NCBI GenBank assembly: GCA_902495085.1
Contig: CABUWA010000041.1
Span: 1 to 13,487 of the forward strand
Length of the DNA: 13,487 nucleotides
Direction: 5' to 3'
From: an uncultured Collinsella sp.
GTDB lineage: Bacteria > Actinomycetota > Coriobacteriia > Coriobacteriales > Coriobacteriaceae
This document shows positions 1 to 6,610 of this stretch, piece after piece. Within the stretch, counting starts at the first letter, position 1. Each line of letters opens with the position of its first letter. Position numbers and translations under genes: made by a program. The notes under the pieces were generated by a model. That model ran no database searches. It had not been told where the DNA came from and worked only from the letters and a program-made list of their open reading frames with translations.

Positions 1-9
1 AGTCAGCGA

Positions 10-107
10 AAACGCCCCTAAGCGAGCAAGGTGACGTGAAAGAGGAGGGAAGCGTACTTCGGTACGCGACCGACGATTGAACGTCAGATTGCCGCTTAGG
101 GGCGTTT
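10..107. repeat. Long nested inverted-repeat element, possible structured RNA
   Basis: Seen directly: 10-24 is a perfect 15-bp inverted repeat of 93-107. Inside it 26-29 pairs with 89-92, 32-37 with 81-86, and 52-57 with 62-67 around a TTCG loop (58-61). That gives about 31 pairs in one rod, interrupted by a small 2x2 loop (30-31/87-88) and a large internal loop (38-51/68-80). On the plus strand the cap is a C(UUCG)G tetraloop, which favours plus-strand RNA. The minus strand would have a CGAA loop, but its outer stem ends in GTTTT, so it could also end htpG transcription. The left internal loop is purine-rich and Shine-Dalgarno-like. No convincing ORF fills it. It could be a dispersed palindromic repeat, a small RNA or an elaborate terminator. 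Identity unknown. Confidence 0.6.
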
Positions 108-120
108 GCAGCGTCGAGCT

Positions 121-148
121 GTTACGCGGTTTGGTAAAACCGCGTAAC
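121..148. repeat. Perfect 12-bp hairpin just downstream of htpG
   Basis: Positions 121-132 are the exact reverse complement of 137-148, around a four-base GGTA loop. It lies 7 bases after the htpG stop (htpG is read on the minus strand), so it would be the first structure in the htpG 3' end. No run of T follows it on either strand, so it is not a typical intrinsic terminator. It may protect the 3' end or form a tandem structure with the 10-107 element. Confidence 0.5.
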
Positions 149-155
149 TACCTAA

Positions 156-2180
156 CTACATCAAGTTGCAGACAGCTGCCGCAAAGGCCACGGGGTCCTC
201 GGGGAGGATGCCCTCGACCAGCAGGGCCTGGTCATAGAGCAGACCGGAATACTGCTTGATCTTGTCGGCGTCGCCTGCCTTCTGGGCAGCGACAAGCTTG
301 TCAAAGACCGGGTGCTTGGCGTTGAGCTCGAGCACGCGCTGGCTCTTTGGCATGCCGTCGGGCGCGCCCTCGGGCCCCTTCTGGAGCACCTTCTCCATCT
401 CGAGCGAAAGCGGGCCCTCGGTGGTGATGCATGCGGGGGCATCGGTCAGGCGCGCGGAGACGGCAACTTTCTCGACCTTGTCACCGAGTGCCTCCTTCAT
501 AGCGCTAAAGAGGTCCTCGTTTTCCTTGGTGGCGTCCTCGGCCTCCTTCTTCTCGTCCTCGGTCGCCAGGTCAAGGTCACCGGTCGCGACGTTCTTGAGC
601 TCCAGATGACGATCCTCGACCTCGGGCTCGGCACCGTCGGCCACGGCCTTTTCGGCAGCCTCGCGAGCTGCATCGTCCTCGTAGATCTTGGGCATATCGG
701 CAGCAACGTACTCACGCATGGCCTGGAAGGTGAACTCATCCACGTCCTGCGTCAGAAGCAGCACGTCGTAACCGCGGTCGAGCACGCCCTTCACCACGGG
801 CATCTTAGCCAAGCGCTCACGCGAGTCGCCGGCGGCGTAGTAGATGGCCTTCTGATCCTCGGGCATGCCCTTGGCATACTCGGCCAGGGTAATCATCTTC
901 TGTTCCTTGGCAGACCAGAACAGCAACAGGTCGGCGAGCTCATCGGCCTTCATGCCATAGCTCGAGTAAATGCCGTACTTAAGACCGCGACCAAAGTTCT
1001 CAAAGAACTTCTCGTAGGCCTCGCGGTCGTTGTCACGCATATCCTCAAGGTCGGCGGTAATCTTCTTTTCCACGCGCTTGGCGATGGCCTTGAGCTGACG
1101 GTTCTGCTGCAGCGTCTCGCGCGAGATGTTGAGCGACACGTCGGCGGAATCCACGACGCCGCGGACAAAGTTGTAGTAGTCGGGCAGCAGGTCGTCGCAC
1201 TTCTCCATAATCAGCACGTTGGAGCTGTAGAGCGCCAGACCCTTCTCGTAGTCCTTGCTGTACAGATCGAACGGGGCGCGACCCGGCACAAACAGCAGGG
1301 CGTCGTACTCGAGCGTGCCCTCGGCGTGGAAGCTGATGGTGCGCGCAGGATTATCAAAGTCGTGGAACGTAGACTTGTAGAACTCGTCGTAGTCCTTCTG
1401 CTCAACATCGGAGCTGCGCTTTTTCCAAATCGGCGTCATGGAGTTGATGGTCTCGAGCTCCTGGTAGTCCTCATACTCGGGCTTGTAATCGTCGCCGGCG
1501 TCCTCGGGCTTGGGTTTCTGGCGGCTCTTGGACACCATCATCTGAATCGGGTAGCGCACATAGTTGCTGTACTGCCGAATCAGGCTCTTGAGGCCCCACT
1601 CGGTCAGGAAGCGATCGTAGGTCTCGGCCTCGCCGTCGGCATCGAGCTTCTCGTTCTCGCGCAGCGTCAGGATGACATCGGTACCGTGCTCGGCGCGCTC
1701 GCCATCTTCGATGGTGTAACCCTCAAGACCATCAGACTCCCACACGTGAGCGGTGTCCTCGCCATAGGCGCGGCTCACGACCTTCACGTGGCTGGCGACC
1801 ATAAAAGCCGAGTAGAAGCCCACGCCAAACTGGCCGATGATGTCGACATCCGAACCCTGCTGCTCGGCGTTCTCGGTCTTAAACTCCTCGGAGCCGGAAT
1901 GGGCGATGGTGCCCAGATTGCGCTCGAGCTCCTCGGCGGTCATGCCAATGCCGTTATCCGAGATAGTAATGGTGCGGGCATCTTTATCAAAGGAGACGCG
2001 AATAGCCAGGTCGCCCTGGTCGAGCTTGACGCTCGGGTCCTGCAGGCTCTTAAAGTTGAGCTTGTCGACGGCGTCGCTCGCGTTAGAGATAAGCTCGCGC
2101 AGGAAGATTTCCTTATTGGTGTAGATGGAGTTGATCATGAGGTCGAGCAGTTTTTTGCTCTCGGTCTTAAATTGACGCAT
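156..2180 (-). CDS. htpG: Molecular chaperone HtpG (Hsp90)
   Basis: ATP-dependent cytosolic chaperone that remodels client proteins as a homodimer. The 674-residue product opens with the GHKL ATPase domain: E29 and N33 in ELISNASDA, D75 in SDNGIGM, and the GQFGVGFYSAF lid/ATP motif near residue 115. The middle domain carries the conserved SRETLQQ segment, and the C-terminal third is the dimerisation domain. It is longer than E. coli HtpG (624 residues), mostly because of acidic insertions, one after the ATPase domain (rich in K, P, E, D) and one in the C-terminal half. The ATG at 2180 has AAAGGA six bases upstream. It appears to be its own transcription unit, 202 bases after the GNAT gene, with a structured leader at 2205-2245. 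No CIRCE or HAIR heat-shock operator is visible upstream. Identification is very secure. Confidence 0.97.
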   Translation of the reverse strand: MRQFKTESKKLLDLMINSIYTNKEIFLRELISNASDAVDKLNFKSLQDPSVKLDQGDLAIRVSFDKDARTITISDNGIGMTAEELERNLGTIAHSGSEEFKTENAEQQGSDVDIIGQFGVGFYSAFMVASHVKVVSRAYGEDTAHVWESDGLEGYTIEDGERAEHGTDVILTLRENEKLDADGEAETYDRFLTEWGLKSLIRQYSNYVRYPIQMMVSKSRQKPKPEDAGDDYKPEYEDYQELETINSMTPIWKKRSSDVEQKDYDEFYKSTFHDFDNPARTISFHAEGTLEYDALLFVPGRAPFDLYSKDYEKGLALYSSNVLIMEKCDDLLPDYYNFVRGVVDSADVSLNISRETLQQNRQLKAIAKRVEKKITADLEDMRDNDREAYEKFFENFGRGLKYGIYSSYGMKADELADLLLFWSAKEQKMITLAEYAKGMPEDQKAIYYAAGDSRERLAKMPVVKGVLDRGYDVLLLTQDVDEFTFQAMREYVAADMPKIYEDDAAREAAEKAVADGAEPEVEDRHLELKNVATGDLDLATEDEKKEAEDATKENEDLFSAMKEALGDKVEKVAVSARLTDAPACITTEGPLSLEMEKVLQKGPEGAPDGMPKSQRVLELNAKHPVFDKLVAAQKAGDADKIKQYSGLLYDQALLVEGILPEDPVAFAAAVCNLM

Positions 2181-2204
2181 GTGCAGTCCTTTCGCGCTAC
2201 CCCC

Positions 2205-2245
2205 GTCCGCAAAAACGGCCCGGTCGCCCGAGCCGAATCGCAGAC
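2205..2245 (-). promoter_or_regulatory. Structured htpG 5' leader with GNRA-capped hairpin and U5 tract
   Basis: Read on the minus strand, CGGCTCGG (2235-2228), loop GCGA and CCGGGCCG (2223-2216) form an 8-bp stem with one G-U pair and a GNRA tetraloop. TTTTT (2215-2211) follows directly, as in an intrinsic terminator. Outside it, GTCTGC (2245-2240) can pair with GCGGAC (2210-2205), with one G-U. This outer stem would enclose the hairpin and place the U tract in an internal loop. The hairpin lies about 30 bases before the htpG ATG with no obvious promoter between them. It may be an attenuator or a stable leader structure, or it may end read-through from the upstream operon. Structure is seen; function is inferred. 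Confidence 0.5.
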
Positions 2246-2259
2246 CTGCTATGTTCAGA

Positions 2260-2323
2260 CTTAGATTTTATAACCCATTAGCGCGCATATATACATACGG
2301 AATCGAAAAACTGTATGTCTAAG
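2260..2323 (-). promoter_or_regulatory. Candidate htpG promoter/operator region with nested inverted repeats
   Basis: The minus strand carries an AT-rich TTATAAAAT (2273-2265) that could supply a -10 hexamer (TATAAA or TAAAAT). No good -35 is seen. Two inverted repeats surround it: CTTAGA/TCTAAG at 2260-2265 and 2318-2323, and ACATAC/GTATGT at 2293-2298 and 2313-2318. These may be regulator sites for the chaperone gene. The call is tentative. Confidence 0.3.
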
Positions 2324-2382
2324 CGCTCCGATGCACCAATTGCCAAGGAGTGTCCCAAACTGCCGGCAGGAAAGGAACGTCT

Positions 2383-2883
2383 CTATCTGCCATCTACACG
2401 CTTGGCCATCCAAGCATGGGGCTGGCCCTCGTCTTCGTAGTCCACCGGGGCAATCTGCGTGTAGCCCGCCTTGGCATAGAGCGGCAGCACGTATTCCTGC
2501 GCATGCAGTTTAATAAGCTTAGCGCCGGCATCGCGCACACACGCATCACTGGCCTCAACGATCGCACTCGCCAGACCGCGACGGCGCATGCTCGGCAACA
2601 CGGCCACGCGCCCCATAATGTAGGTCTCCCCCGCCGCGACGCCTTCGTCCAAGTCGCACGCCGGCGACACTGGAGCCTCTGCGTCAGCCGCGCGCTCAAG
2701 CTCTTCGGGAAACACGCGCGAGCAACCGGCAAGCCCGCCGTCTGCATAGAGCGTCACATGAATGCAGTTCGGATCCTCGTCGATAGCGTCGAACTCATTC
2801 TCGTAGCCCTGCTCGTCCATAAAAACGACGCGGCGCACCAGCGCCGCGTCATCAAAGCATCCCGTCTTAAGTTGGATATCCAT
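2383..2883 (-). CDS. GNAT family N-acetyltransferase (ElaA/YjcF-like)
   Basis: Predicted acetyl-CoA dependent N-acyltransferase of 166 residues; substrate unknown. The acetyl-CoA binding motif A is clear: a beta strand and RVAVLPSMRRRGLAS at about residues 92-106, matching the R/Q-x-x-G-x-G/A pyrophosphate loop. The N-terminal VRRVVFMDEQG and the C-terminal YEDEGQPHAWMAK resemble the ElaA/YjcF branch. I chose the ATG at 2883 because GAAGGGG lies five bases upstream; a TTG at 2901 would give six more residues but lacks a clear site. It starts 39 bases after the CpsB-like stop and is probably the last gene of that operon. A terminator-like hairpin lies inside codons 12-19. A link to polysaccharide acetylation is only a guess from context. 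Confidence 0.85.
   Translation of the reverse strand: MDIQLKTGCFDDAALVRRVVFMDEQGYENEFDAIDEDPNCIHVTLYADGGLAGCSRVFPEELERAADAEAPVSPACDLDEGVAAGETYIMGRVAVLPSMRRRGLASAIVEASDACVRDAGAKLIKLHAQEYVLPLYAKAGYTQIAPVDYEDEGQPHAWMAKRVDGR
2822..2850 (-). terminator. Terminator-like hairpin inside the GNAT coding region
   Basis: On the minus strand GACGCGGCGC (2850-2841), loop TGGT and GCGCCGCGTC (2836-2827) make a perfect 10-bp GC-rich stem. It is followed at once by GTTTTT (2827-2821 area). This has all the parts of an intrinsic terminator, yet it lies in codons 12-21 of the acetyltransferase gene. It may attenuate transcription leaving the cps-like operon. It could also be a by-product of the protein sequence, since the T run encodes a family-typical Val-Val-Phe. 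Confidence 0.4.
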
Positions 2884-2922
2884 GGCTGCCCCTTCATTCA
2901 ATGCGAACGTTAGGGACAGATT

Positions 2923-3573
2923 TTAGCGAAAATGGGCTCCGCGCACGCTAAACTTCGCGCGAGCCTTCGCCAGGCAGTCGTAATGACCCACGTTATGGGC
3001 ATCGCTCGCGATGAAGCTGTACAGGTTCTGATCGAACAGGCGCTGTGCCGGCTTTTTCTCGCGACCAAAGCGACCGCCGGCAATAAAGTCCGCCGAAGCC
3101 TGCAGCTTGCAGCCCATATCGACCAGGCGCTCCGCCACGCTTACATCCTTTTGAACCGCACGATAGCGCTCAGGATGAGCGATGATCACCTGGTAGCCAC
3201 GGCACTGCAAATCGTAAATCGTGTTCTCGTACTCTCTAAACGCATACGCATCGGCATGCGTCGAAAGCTCGAGCAGAAACTCGTTGGTCCCATCGAAATG
3301 CAAGTGCTCCGCGGCATCGATACCAAGCTCAACGAGCTTTCGATGGTTGACCTCGAAGCCCATCTGGAGCGGAAAACCGTCAGCGTTATCACGCAGCAGC
3401 TCAAAGGCATCCCACATCTTGTCGTAATCAAAATAGGGATCACGGCAGTGAGGAGTGCAAACGATTCTGGTTACACCGGCCCGCTTGGCAGCCTCGAGCA
3501 TCGCCAAGCTCTCATCGAGATCGGCGGCGCCGTCGTCTACACCCGGCAAGATATGGCAATGAATGTCACGCAT
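2923..3573 (-). CDS. PHP-family protein-tyrosine phosphatase (CpsB/YwqE-like)
   Basis: Manganese-dependent phosphatase that reverses autophosphorylation of the bacterial tyrosine kinase encoded next to it, and so tunes capsule or exopolysaccharide synthesis. The 216-residue protein has the PHP metal ligands in order: H5 and H7 in DIHCHILPGVDDG, H42 in CTPHC, E74 in GFEVNH, H133 in IIAHPERY, and D191 and H193 in SDAHN. It is slightly shorter than CpsB or YwqE (about 240-255 residues) because it ends soon after the last motif, which should not remove catalytic residues. The ATG at 3573 lies 17 bases after the kinase stop, with AAGG upstream. The order CpsC, CpsD, CpsB with tight spacing points to one transcript. 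Confidence 0.9.
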   Translation of the reverse strand: MRDIHCHILPGVDDGAADLDESLAMLEAAKRAGVTRIVCTPHCRDPYFDYDKMWDAFELLRDNADGFPLQMGFEVNHRKLVELGIDAAEHLHFDGTNEFLLELSTHADAYAFREYENTIYDLQCRGYQVIIAHPERYRAVQKDVSVAERLVDMGCKLQASADFIAGGRFGREKKPAQRLFDQNLYSFIASDAHNVGHYDCLAKARAKFSVRGAHFR

Positions 3574-3590
3574 AGGTCAGCCTTAATCAA

Positions 3591-4328
3591 CTAAACGTTT
3601 GCTCGGTTGGTGAAGATGCCCTTTTTGGAAGTCCCCTGATCGTCGGAGCCCTTCTTCACCTTCTTACCGTCCTTGGTGTAGTAGGAGTAGTAGTACTCGC
3701 TGGTCTCGGTCTCGCAGTAGTTCATAACGGTACCGATGAGCTTGACCTTCTCGGACTTCTTAAGCTGACCGATGGCGTTGAGCGCCTCCTCGCGCTTGGT
3801 GAAATCCTCACGCACGACAAAAAGCGCACCGTCGGTCAGACTTGCGATCTCGGCAGCATCGATGAAGGTGCCGACCGGGGGAGCATCAAAGATGACGTAC
3901 TGGAACTTGGCGGACAGTGCCTTTACCAGCTTGGCAAAGCGGTGAGAGACGATGATGTCGGCAGGATTGGGAATATGCGGCTCGGCATCGAGGAAGTAGA
4001 AGTTCTTCTGACCCGTCTCGACAATCGCCTGGTCAATAGAAACCTGCTCGGACAGGACTGCATAGAGTCCGCCGCGGGAGCGGACGCCGAGCATATCGGC
4101 AAGGGACCTGCGGCGCATATCGGCCTCGACCAGGAGCACGGACTTGCCGCTCGTGGCGATTGCCTGAGCAAGATTAATGGAAACCGTAGACTTGCCCTCG
4201 TTGGGAATCGAGGACGTAACGGTGATGGTGCGAATGGGGTCGTCCACGCTCGCAAAGCGGATGTTGGCCAGAAGGGTCTTGGCGGCATTCTGTACAACGA
4301 GCTTATCGGTGTTCTTTGCCTTAGCCAT
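3591..4328 (-). CDS. Bacterial tyrosine kinase, polysaccharide synthesis regulator (CpsD/CapB-like)
   Basis: Cytoplasmic BY-kinase of 245 residues that works with the membrane activator encoded just upstream. Walker A is PNEGKST (42-48). The BY-kinase-specific Walker A' is VLLVEADMR (64-72), with Glu68 where Asp is usual. Walker B is YVIFD (144-148). The C-terminus carries the autophosphorylation cluster Y212, Y213, Y214, Y216 and Y217 in a lysine-rich tail. It lacks its own membrane domain, as in Gram-positive systems where activator and kinase are split. The ATG at 4328 starts only two bases after the stop of the Wzz-like gene, with GAAAGGTGG upstream, so the two are probably translationally coupled. 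Dephosphorylation would be by the next gene's product. Confidence 0.92.
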   Translation of the reverse strand: MAKAKNTDKLVVQNAAKTLLANIRFASVDDPIRTITVTSSIPNEGKSTVSINLAQAIATSGKSVLLVEADMRRRSLADMLGVRSRGGLYAVLSEQVSIDQAIVETGQKNFYFLDAEPHIPNPADIIVSHRFAKLVKALSAKFQYVIFDAPPVGTFIDAAEIASLTDGALFVVREDFTKREEALNAIGQLKKSEKVKLIGTVMNYCETETSEYYYSYYTKDGKKVKKGSDDQGTSKKGIFTNRANV

Positions 4329-4330
4329 GC

Positions 4331-4987
4331 CTATTTACCACCTTTCATAGCCGGAATTCGGCCAACAACGGGAATACCCAGGAGCTCTTCTGCCTCTTCT
4401 GCACCGCGGATGCGGGTGTTGAGCATGTCTGCCAAAACGACATAGGCAACTGCGATAAAGATGCCCGCGAGGAACGCGACAGCAACGTACAGCATACGCT
4501 TGGGACCGCTGGGGGCTTCGGGGGTCTTAGCCTCGTCGATAACGTTGATGCTCTGGGCAGCGCCGACGTTCTGAGCGACCGTACTCACCGAGCTGGCCAT
4601 GGCCTTTGCGACCTTAGCCGTCTCTTTGGCATCGGTGCCGGTAACCGAAAGCGTAATGACACGCGTGGTGGTCTCGGAGGAAACAGACACCTTGTAGTCA
4701 TCCAGATCGGTGAGGCCCAGTTCATTGGCTGCGCCGCTCTTAACGCTATCGCTATCCAGCAGCGTGGCGATATCGTTGGAAAGCATCTGACTCGCCGAGA
4801 GATCGTTGTAGCTCATCTGACCGCTATCGTCGGTCTTGGCGAGAATGTACATGCTCGTCGTCGCGGTATAGGTGTTGTCCATCGCAACGAAGGACACGAT
4901 GCCCATGGCGATCGCGCAGACCACCGGAAGGGTGATGACCAGCTGAAGGTGCTTCTTCAGCAGCTGGAACAGTTCGAGAAGGGTCAT
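4331..4987 (-). CDS. Wzz/CpsC-like chain-length determinant and kinase activator
   Basis: Membrane protein of 218 residues expected to control polysaccharide chain length and to activate the BY-kinase through its cytoplasmic tail. It has an N-terminal transmembrane helix at about 14-36, an extracytoplasmic domain of about 125 residues, the proline-rich PEAPSGPKR motif typical of Wzz proteins just before the second helix (about 166-188), and a short cytoplasmic tail ending at GRIPAMKGGK. Length fits the Gram-positive CpsC/CapA group. The ATG at 4987 has GAAAGG about nine bases upstream. It is the first gene of the operon, with a candidate promoter at 5066-5096. No glycosyltransferase, flippase or polymerase gene is present in the window. 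Confidence 0.9.
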   Translation of the reverse strand: MTLLELFQLLKKHLQLVITLPVVCAIAMGIVSFVAMDNTYTATTSMYILAKTDDSGQMSYNDLSASQMLSNDIATLLDSDSVKSGAANELGLTDLDDYKVSVSSETTTRVITLSVTGTDAKETAKVAKAMASSVSTVAQNVGAAQSINVIDEAKTPEAPSGPKRMLYVAVAFLAGIFIAVAYVVLADMLNTRIRGAEEAEELLGIPVVGRIPAMKGGK

Positions 4988-5065
4988 GCAGCTTGCCTTT
5001 CATTTCCCCAGTTCGGATTGACAAAACTGTCCGTATGTTATCGCATCTTTTTACCGAGACCAAAC

Positions 5066-5096
5066 TCTATACATAAGAAACAGGCTCTCCTGTAAA
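5066..5096 (-). promoter_or_regulatory. Candidate promoter of the cps-like operon
   Basis: Minus strand TTTACA (5096-5091), five of six matches to the -35 consensus, is followed after 19 bases by TATAGA (5071-5066); an alternative TGTATA gives a 17-base spacer. Transcription would begin near 5059, leaving a leader of about 70 bases before the cpsC-like ATG. A small ACAGG/CCTGT inverted repeat (5080-5084/5089-5093) overlaps the -35 and might be an operator. Confidence 0.4.
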
Positions 5097-5128
5097 AATG
5101 TCGGAAGCAATCGTAAAATTGCACAACA

Positions 5129-5157
5129 ACGCCGCACCCGAAAGTCAAATGCGGCGT
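5129..5157 (-). terminator. Probable terminator after the PhoR-like gene
   Basis: Downstream of the kinase stop, minus strand ACGCCGCA (5157-5150) pairs with TGCGGCGT (5136-5129) around a 13-base loop, followed by TTGTTGTG. The U tract is imperfect, so it may be a weak or factor-assisted terminator. Confidence 0.5.
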
Positions 5158-5182
5158 CTGCATCAATATCTATGTTGTATCG

Positions 5183-6607
5183 CTATGCGAATGGCTCGTC
5201 CTGCTGTATGGGAAACGTCACCGTAATGGTGGTTCCCACGCCCAACTCGCTCGACAAATCGAGCGTGGCGTGATGATACAGGGCCGCATGCTTGACAATG
5301 GCAAGCCCCAGACCGGTTCCGCCGCGTGCCTTGGACCTACTCTTGTCCACGCGATAGAACCGCTCAAATACCTTGCCCTGTTCTTCAGGCGCGATACCGA
5401 TTCCCGTGTCGGCGACCACAAGGAACGGATGGCCTTCGTCGTTGGTGCCGCACTGCAGCGTAACCGTACCGCCGGGTCGATTGTAGCGGATGGCGTTGCT
5501 TGCCAGATTATAGATGAGCTCGTCGATCAAGCGCGACACGCCTTCGATGACCACAGGCTTGGTCTCATGACTTATCGTCACATTCGCCTGACGGGCGACC
5601 TGTTCAAGACGCTGCTCAACCGCGTAGATAGCACGCGAGAGCTCAATAGGCTCCGTGGACCCAATGGGCACCGCCTCGCCCTCAGTTGCACGCTCGGCCT
5701 CGTCCAAGTTAGACAGCGTAAGGATGTCGTTGACAAGCGCCGCCAAACGGCCCGCCTCACGATAGATGCGACCGCCAAAGTTGCGCAGGTCGTCCTCGCC
5801 CTCGACCATGCCGTTTGCGATGAGCTCAGCATAGCCCGAAATCGCCGTAAGCGGCGTCTTGAGCTCATGGGTGATATTCGCCGTGAACTCGCGGCGCATA
5901 CGGTCGTTGTCCGCTAGCACCGCCATTTGGCGCTTGAGTTCCTGGCGCTGCGACTCGATACGCTCAAGCATGGGGACCATCTCGGCATAGGCATGCTCAT
6001 AGCTACGGCGTGGGTGGTCCAAATCCACCTCTTGCAACGGCGCGATGATGGCACGGGACTCGCGGCGCGCCATAAAAAACGAGAGTACCGCACCCGCTGC
6101 TGCGATAAGCAGCATCGGCGCCACCATCGACAGCAAAATCGCCGCAACGCCAGGCTGGGCCTGCGCCAAGCGGACAACCTGGCCGTTATCGAGGGCGACA
6201 GCGCGATACAGCATAATCTCGTCGAGCGTAGAGCTTGCGCGCTCCGCGGAACCCAAACCACTCTCAAAGGCCTCGATGACCTCGGGGCGATCGCCATGGT
6301 TGGGCAGTGTGGAAGGCGACGCCTCGTTGTCGTAGGCAACCGATCCATCCTTGTTAATCAGCGTGATGCGCAAGTCCTCGCGATCGAGGCTACGCAAGAA
6401 CGGGATGGGCTCCTGCTGCTCGTCGAGGGCGGCAGCAATGAGCTCGGTTTCCTGCGCCAGGTTGGCACTCGTGGCATCCGCCAAGGTGTTTTGCACAAAG
6501 AACGCACCCAGCACCGTAAACGCCACGATAACCGCCATGGCGCAGACAAAGATCGTCACAAAAACGCGGTGCGACAGCGTATGTTTTCCCTGGGGGGCGA
6601 AGACCAC
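5183..6607 (-). CDS. phoR: Sensor histidine kinase, PhoR-like
   Basis: Membrane sensor kinase of 474 residues, likely the partner of the PhoB-like regulator encoded just upstream. It has a transmembrane helix at about 16-38, an extracytoplasmic sensor of about 115 residues, a second helix at about 155-179, then a linker without a clear PAS domain. The H box is FTANITHELKTP with H247 as phosphoacceptor. The catalytic domain shows the N box (N367, N371), G1 DTGIGI (400-405), F box FERFY and G2 GGTGLGLAI (429-437). The start is GTG at 6607: GAGGAG, formed by the last codons of the regulator gene, lies six bases upstream, and the two genes are separated by only three bases. The link to phosphate rests on pstB next door and on the domain style. 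Confidence 0.9.
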   Translation of the reverse strand: MVFAPQGKHTLSHRVFVTIFVCAMAVIVAFTVLGAFFVQNTLADATSANLAQETELIAAALDEQQEPIPFLRSLDREDLRITLINKDGSVAYDNEASPSTLPNHGDRPEVIEAFESGLGSAERASSTLDEIMLYRAVALDNGQVVRLAQAQPGVAAILLSMVAPMLLIAAAGAVLSFFMARRESRAIIAPLQEVDLDHPRRSYEHAYAEMVPMLERIESQRQELKRQMAVLADNDRMRREFTANITHELKTPLTAISGYAELIANGMVEGEDDLRNFGGRIYREAGRLAALVNDILTLSNLDEAERATEGEAVPIGSTEPIELSRAIYAVEQRLEQVARQANVTISHETKPVVIEGVSRLIDELIYNLASNAIRYNRPGGTVTLQCGTNDEGHPFLVVADTGIGIAPEEQGKVFERFYRVDKSRSKARGGTGLGLAIVKHAALYHHATLDLSSELGVGTTITVTFPIQQDEPFA

Positions 6608-6610
6608 GGG

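Noticed and set aside
312..2264. 650-codon open frame antisense to htpG
   Set aside because: It mirrors the codon pattern of a GC-rich gene on the other strand, has low-complexity Leu/Val/Gly content with no domain, and covers the htpG promoter and leader.
2181..2330. CIRCE (HrcA) or HAIR (HspR) operator before htpG
   Set aside because: Neither TTAGCACTC-N9-GAGTGCTAA nor CTTGAGT-N7-ACTCAAG is present; only shorter unrelated inverted repeats are seen.
2361..2370. CTGCCGGCAG-type palindrome after the GNAT stop as a terminator
   Set aside because: The palindrome has no room for a loop and no U run follows on the minus strand.
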